Both the position numbers and the translations under genes were made by a program. A stretch of DNA of 64,000 bases from Adiantum capillus-veneris. Lineage: Eukaryota; Streptophyta; Polypodiopsida; Polypodiales; Pteridaceae. Shown one piece after another: positions 58,880 through 64,000 of this stretch. Where the stretch lies: positions 88,431,340 through 88,495,339 of the forward strand of contig CM043971.1 of assembly GCA_014529385.2 (NCBI GenBank), given 5' to 3'. Below the pieces are notes generated by a model. The model saw only the letters and a program-made list of their open reading frames with translations. It was not told the origin of the DNA and made no database searches. Numbering within the stretch: position 1 is the stretch's first letter; every line of letters begins with the position of its first letter.

Positions 58880-59553
58880 TACAAACACATCTCATGAAAT
58901 CAAGGTACATTTTTGTTTGCGGGTGGTATAACATGTAACCTTTTCTTTCAGTACCGTAACCAACAAAAATTCATTTAGCGTCCTTATCATCCAATTGTTT
59001 TCACTATGTTTGTGGCATCAGAGCATAAGTTAAACGATCAAAAATGTGCATGTGATCAATAGATATCTTTTCATCATGCTGTGCTTCATAAGGAGTCATA
59101 GAGTTCAAATCTTTGGTAGGACGCATGTTAAGTACATAAGTAGCAAACATGATAGCCTCAAGCCAAAACGAATGTGGAAAAGCTTTCTTGACCATACATC
59201 ATGCCATCTCCGTAAGCGACTTGTTTTTTTCTTTCAAAAAGACCATTTTGTTGAGATGTATACATCACTGTACATTGGTGTTTTATCCCACAATTAGCCA
59301 AAAATTCATTAAACTCATGAGACATATACTCCCTCCTTGATCTGAATGCAGGGTGCCCATAGTACATCTAGAGACATTTTCAGCCATAGCTAGAAATTTC
59401 TTGAAGCACATGAACACTTTGGACTTAGCTTTAAGTGGATACACCCATGCATGCCTAGAGTAATCATCAATGAAAGTCACAAAGTATATGTAATTGCCTA
59501 AGGATGGATTTTTCATAGGCCCACAAACATCACTATGCATGCCTACCGGCATA
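58880..59553 (-). pseudogene. int: Ty1/copia integrase relic
   Basis: Minus-strand pieces of a copia integrase core: SDVCGPM followed by YFVTFIDDYSRHAWVYPLK, HSDQGG, EFNEFLANCGIKHQ, the TSQQNGLFERK stretch with the catalytic Glu, FWLEAIMFATYVLNM, and further on KQLDDKDAK with IFVGYGTERKGY. There are several frameshifts and stops. It has no LTR or RT. At about 59553 it passes directly into RNase H of the Ty3 fragment P3. Confidence 0.8.
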
Positions 59554-59733
59554 GCAGATTGGAAAATCCATATTTTCTTCTCCTGGTTGGGCCAAGATGC
59601 ATCCAATAGCAAATGTTGAAGCATCTATATGAACATGAAAGATCTTTTCCCAATTCGGTGCTTTCAAGATTGGAGCAGATATGAGTGCTCTCTTCAACTT
59701 TTCAAAGGATTCTTCACACTCCTCTGTACACAC
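59554..59733 (-). pseudogene. pol: P3 RNase H, N-terminal part
   Basis: Begins at the segment CEESFEKLKRALISAPIL and reaches NMDFPICYA, then is cut off at the copia join. Nearly the same words as the P2 RNase H (39580-39716). Confidence 0.8.
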
Positions 59734-60706
59734 AAAGGATACTATGAGTCTTTATAGGGTTGGGCGATGATAGCATACATGTGTATAAACCTTTTGTAGT
59801 ACCCACAATGTCCCATGAAGCATTGTACCTACTTTGCATTGTTTGGCATAGGCAAGCCTACAATTACCTTTATCTTGTCCAAGTTGGTAGATATTCCATT
59901 TATCGAGACAATATGTCCCAAGATTCTGCCTTGTCTAACCATAAATATTCACTTTTTTGGGTTAAGATAGATCTTGTAAGTCCTGCATTTTTTAATACTT
60001 TTTTGAGATGCTCCAGATGCTCATCTCTCAAGAGAGAGTGCACAGATAGGTCATCCATGTATATTTCCAAGAATATCCTCAAGTATTTCTTAAAGGCATG
60101 AGCCATCAATCTCTGGAAGGTGATTGAGGCATTGGTCATGCCAAAAGGCATCACCGCATATGCATATATACCCCATTCTGTGGAAAATTCTATCTTGTAT
60201 TGATCTTCAGAAGCAATGGAGAGTTGGTTATATCTTGAGAATCCATCTAAAAAGGAGTCTTCTGGCTTATTGGCCACTCGTTCCAAGGCATGGTTAGTAA
60301 TAGGCAAGGGATAATTATCCCTTATCGTGGCAGCATTAACATTCTTTAGATTCACACACGCTCGTAGTTTTCCATTTTTCTTAGGCACTACCACAATGGG
60401 AGATACCCAGTCGATGTGTTATGTCTTGTAGATAAACTCATCCTCCTTTAATTTATCAATCTCCTCCTTGATGCGCTTGGTGAATGTATCATTGTAAGTG
60501 TAAGGTCTCTGTCGACTGGGCTTTGCATCACGCTTTAATGGGATTGTGTGTTGACATATCGTAGGATCTACTCCCTTCAGGTCTTTATAGGACCAAGCAA
60601 ACACATCCTTGTATTCCTTGAGAAGACTTATAAGCTTCTCTTCCTCTTCCGGATTTAGATCCATTGCTATGAAGGCTTGTTGTGGCTCTTCTCCAGGTCC
60701 TACCAA
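59734..60706 (-). pseudogene. pol: P3 reverse transcriptase
   Basis: RT with its N-terminal part kept (LVGPGEEPQQAF onward, KRDAKPSRQRPYTYN, VVPKKNGKLRACVNLKN), a stop near 60419, FLDGFSRYNQL, MPFGMTNASITFQ and the catalytic YMDD (about 60051-60062). A frameshift near 59990 follows, and the part 59734-59900 is in broken frames. Highly similar to P2 RT. It supplies the RT N-terminus that P2 lacks. Confidence 0.85.
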
Positions 60707-60708
60707 AT

Positions 60709-61269
60709 CTATTTCTTTGCCTCCTCAGGCCCGTTGTAGGACTCCTTGTCTTTTTGCTCTCTTAGAGGTTGCGTAAGCACTACCTTCCAATCTTGGATAG
60801 TGAACTTTCTGTAGTGGGATGGCACACTCATTTTGTCCTCCTTATCGTCTTCTCCCTCCCCACTTTCTACTTCCATTGTCCACACCTCCCTAAGAGTCTT
60901 CTTAAGCTCGCGGTACTTATTCTTTCTCTCCACCTTGGTCCATTTAGTTTCTCCAAATTTGTTTAATGCTAGTTCTTTTGTTTGTTTAGGTTTGTTTTGT
61001 TTCAAATTTTGACCTTCTAGTTTGGTTTCACAGGTCCTTTATGCTCTATTTTATTTTGAGATCTTGAGCTTTAGAGAACCTTCTTCTAGATACCTTATTC
61101 TTAACACAATCTTTTGCTTTTACAAACATTAGAAACTGTGGTTTGCACCTTAGTCTAGGCATAGGGTTCTCCCTTTGTTTGCTTTCAGCTCTCTTTTTCT
61201 TGTAGCGTTCTTGACGTCTAGGTTTTTTATTGAAAAATCATAAAACGTGACATCTGTTATCATTTCTTC
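60709..61269 (-). pseudogene. pol: P3 linker between protease and RT
   Basis: A 98-codon piece (60709-61005) rich in K and E, with SVPSHYRKFTIQDWKVVL; the remainder to 61269 is in closed frames. This is the bridge that joins the gag-pro type of P1 to the RT type of P2. Confidence 0.6.
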
Positions 61270-62460
61270 CTACTCACTTGGGTTATTGGAGCCTTCGTCA
61301 TCCACATACTCCTCTCGTTCAAAATGTTCAAGAGAGTCATGAAACTCTTCTTTCTCTATTTTGGTGTTTTCCAATAGATCATCTTTGGGCCCCTCTAGGG
61401 CTGGTGTCTCATCACTCACAGTTACTATACTAACCATATAGTATGGAACCACATCGTAATCATCTTTGTCACAAAATTTTGTTGTGGGACCATCTGAAAT
61501 AGCACACACATCTAGGGTTGCTAGGATATGAGTCCATTCTAATGGCTCAAGAGCTTCTTCAAGAAAAGGTTCAGGAACATATTCCTTATCTTCAAGCACT
61601 CTTTCCAAGATACACTCTTCTCATTTCAAACTCCCACATTGTGATGCACTGCACATCCATAGCTCTTTGGGTTTGCCTAACCAAGCTGGAAGATCCAATC
61701 CTTGTATTGTAACGGAATCAAACTCCTCCACTGGTGTTTGGTTCACATCTTTGTAAATATGGTCTTTAAGGTTTATGCACGTCGTGGTTTCCATGTGTTT
61801 GAGGTATACATGATCATATCCCCAGTCCTGAACCATTTTAAGTCGTCTCATGATGTTGTAATTGTTCCTCTTGTCAAAGTCAACTATGGCAAAGGTATGC
61901 TCATATTCAATGCCGCAAGAAGTAACAATCATTTTCTCTAGAAGTCCCAGGGGTTTTCCATGTACCAATTCGCTAGCTCCAATCTCATTTTGGTAGCCCT
62001 CAAGATAGGTTTTCCCCATTTTTTTGAAATTTCCTTGGTGGTGATAGCAACACTAGCTCCACTATCGAGAATTTCCATGGTTGCTACACCTTGGAATTCT
62101 ACTAGAACCATAGTATTCCCATCTTCACCCTCGCAATACTCACCAACCTTGTTTAATGGTACAAATCTTGTGTTCAATTGAGGTTTTTCCAGCTCTCGGA
62201 TCCCTTCTTGAATCTGTGATGTTGGATCTTTTATCCAAATTTCTCCAAGAATTTTCCAACAGTCGCTCGCATGTTTAGTCTTATCCGAAGGAGCTCTGCT
62301 AGTGTAATAGTACAAGTCACAAGTGTAGATAATGTATCTATCAACCCCTTAGAGTCCATAGCCGTTTTTTATGAGAGCATTTGTGATGGCACTGCCTTCA
62401 CCTCTGATTTGGCTTCATACTCTCCCATGTATGAGGGTAAGGTTTGTAAAGTGTGGGTTT
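61270..62460 (-). pseudogene. pro: P3 protease and its C-terminal extension
   Basis: Matches the last ~350 residues of the P1 gag-pro frame in order: LPSYMGEYE, AELLRIRLN, QEGIRELEKPQL, the protease active site ILDSGASVAI (about 62064-62093), KPLGLLEKMIVTSCGIEYEH, ELWMC.ASQCGSLK, and ILATLDVCA with TTKFCD. Frameshifts near 61980-62020 and 62240 and stops near 61620 break it. The flap-end LGRP stretch is shortened to MRRLK. Cut off at 62460 by a copia LTR. Confidence 0.85.
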
Positions 62461-62764
62461 TGTCCTAAAGTCTGAGTGAAGGAGGTAAGAGGGAGAATTA
62501 TCCCATATGTAATGGAGTCAAGATGTAGAGCTACTTAAAGCTCACTTTCATGAATAAACAACACAGTTCAAGTTTGCACTACATGCTTGTCTATGGTGAG
62601 CCTGTGCTAAGCTAAGTCAATATTCAAGATTGTGTTTATGAGTCCAAGCTAACCTATCTTGGAACCTAATTCACTTGAGTGATAATCTTGCTTACATACA
62701 TTCACACACTTTCACTATGTTTCTCTTTCATCCACCCTAGCTAGCACGATCCCATTCCCATCCA
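62461..62764 (+). mobile_element. copia-like 5' LTR (left end tentative)
   Basis: Ends CCCATCCA before a primer site. I place the start at TGTCCTAAAG (62461), where similarity to P1 gag-pro stops, giving 304 bp. Confidence 0.5.
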
Positions 62765-62765
62765 G

Positions 62766-62777
62766 TGGTATCAAAGC
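62766..62777 (+). other. primer binding site, tRNA-iMet with one mismatch
   Basis: TGGTATCAAAGC, one base from the common TGGTATCAGAGC. Confidence 0.7.
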
Positions 62778-62812
62778 TATGGTATGCTAGCTAGGTTATT
62801 ACTATGATTTTG

Positions 62813-63016
62813 TGTTAGTATGATTAGCAGTCTTTGATTATCATTGGCATTTCCATTAGATTTCTCTACCCTCTAATCAATTCACGACTAAGCTATGTGT
62901 GGGAAAGTTCATGGTGTTAGTATGATTAGCAGTCTTTGATTATCATTGGCATTTCCATTAGATTTCTCTACCCTCTAATCAATTCACGACTAAGCTATGT
63001 GTGGGAAAGTTCATGG
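62813..63016. repeat. perfect 102-bp tandem duplication in the copia leader
   Basis: 62813-62914 and 62915-63016 appear identical by eye. Confidence 0.92.
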
Positions 63017-63820
63017 TCAATTTTCTCATAGTTTGCATCTTCAATTAATATCTACAACTTTGCAATCACCTAACATCATTCACACTATCTCGAAGTGCTC
63101 TTTGCAAGCTCTTTGATGAGCACTTAACCTCACAAGTCCGAGCTTGGGAGCTCCCTCATCCCCAAATTTATTGCCTAAACATAGGTGTGTGTGTGTGTGT
63201 GGGTGAAGCATTACAGAGCCGAAATAAAAAATCTCTATTTTAAACTCTATCTCATGTGGAGCCCATTGGGCCCCTTGGTCTAGCACAATCACTCTATTAA
63301 TAGTGTATGTGGTGGGTTGTGGGTTCAATGTGGGCTCCCTTAATTTGGGTCTGTAAGGGGCTGCTGATCCCGTGTTGCGCCACATCCTTTTGCTCATCGT
63401 TGGACATCAAAGGCGCATGAAATCCTTCCGATAACCCCGTCGGCTCCATAAGCCAGGCATCCCGTGCCCTTGCTCCACCCATGTGCCGCTCGCCCTTGGG
63501 CCTTAGCAAGCCTACCTTCCCACAAGCCTCAAAGCTTCCAAAGGCTTACAAGAGGACTCAAAGCTTACAAGAGGAACTCCAAGGTTCTTCAAAAGCTAGT
63601 ATGCTCAGATTTCTGATTCGGGCTTATTTCGGCCTCCGTTTCCACTACATGCAATACTACACAGACTATTTTGTCATTTTGTGCAGAAATTCTATACGTG
63701 CCATTTTCTGCATAACAGGTCCCTTACAGTCTTCTACGGTTTGTGCTATATAACACTTCTTGTTCTCGCTTTGTTTCTCCTCTTTTCGGGCAGTTTTCAC
63801 ATTAGGTGCAGGCATTCGTC
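63017..63820 (+). other. leader of the copia element
   Basis: No gene. Contains (GT)8 at 63185-63200. Frames on either strand are short and without domains. Confidence 0.6.
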
Positions 63821-64000
63821 ATGGCCGACAACAACACAAATGTGTTCAAGATGTTTGTTGCTGAGGACAGATTGGATGGGGACAATTATCCTATGTGGGC
63901 TTACATGATGCAACATGTTCTTGTGTCAAAGGGTGTCTGGAGTAGAGTGTAGGGCATTGATGTACATCCTGGTTCTGAACATGTAGGCAATGTTGAGGAT
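63821..64000 (+). pseudogene. gag: copia gag, N-terminal part (runs off the window)
   Basis: Begins MADNNTNVFKMFVAEDRLDG with the DNYPMWAYMM stretch, which is the usual opening of plant Ty1/copia Gag (F-x-G-x-N-Y-x-x-W). A TAG at 63950-63952 interrupts the frame, which otherwise stays open to the window edge. Fits the LTR and primer site upstream as one plus-strand element. Confidence 0.8.

Overview
This window reads as nuclear DNA of a land plant, more likely a large repeat-rich genome such as a fern or other seedless plant than a compact one. That is inference: the evidence is plant-type Ty3/gypsy and Ty1/copia LTR retrotransposons with tRNA-iMet, tRNA-Asp and probable tRNA-Trp primer sites, a plant LINE, long (CT)n/(CA)n tracts and AT-rich spacers. 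I found no convincing host gene, tRNA, rRNA or CRISPR array. Almost everything recognisable is mobile-element DNA, mostly decayed.

Layout. (1) 1-9669: minus-strand Ty3 element P1 (LTR, tRNA-Asp primer site, 2.5-kb leader with a repeated 24-bp palindrome, gag-pro, a W-x-P-K repeat tail; its RT-RH-INT is missing). (2) 9670-16921: AT-rich spacer with one copia-like LTR (12275-12619). (3) 16922-17472: LINE fragment. (4) 17564-53054: a nest at least four levels deep. Old minus-strand Ty3 element E (17564-21271 LTR, pol and gag to 27035, gag start and LTR stub at 52652-53054) is split by plus-strand chromovirus C (27041-52646, target duplication CTTGG). C is split inside gag by giant minus-strand element P2 (29280-46094, target duplication GGAGG). 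The right LTR of P2 is split inside its (CT)n tract by a LINE (41007-45789). (5) 53055-55551: leader, primer site and LTR of another tRNA-Asp-type element, F. (6) 55600-58870: tandem repeats, a 138-bp-arm inverted repeat and microsatellites. (7) 58880-62460: a copia integrase relic fused to a third P-lineage fragment, P3. (8) 62461-64000: LTR, leader and gag start of a plus-strand copia element.

The most interesting system is the P lineage (P1, P2, P3). Pieces from the three copies overlap enough to infer one very long Ty3 element: LTR, tRNA-Asp primer site, palindrome-bearing leader, gag-pro, RT-RNase H, an integrase whose HHCC zinc module is duplicated in tandem, a second retropepsin-like domain after integrase, a tail of W-x-P-K peptide repeats, an internal polypurine tract, a second palindrome-bearing leader, a ~1,080-codon coiled-coil ORF3 in the place where Athila-type elements carry an env-like ORF, the terminal polypurine tract and the LTR. 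The palindrome differs between P1 and P2 at two positions that are partners in the palindrome, so symmetry is preserved. The spacing of about 284-290 nt is shared.

All genes are broken by single stops or frameshifts, so none of the copies shown can be autonomous as written. Most of the breaks look like C-to-T decay.
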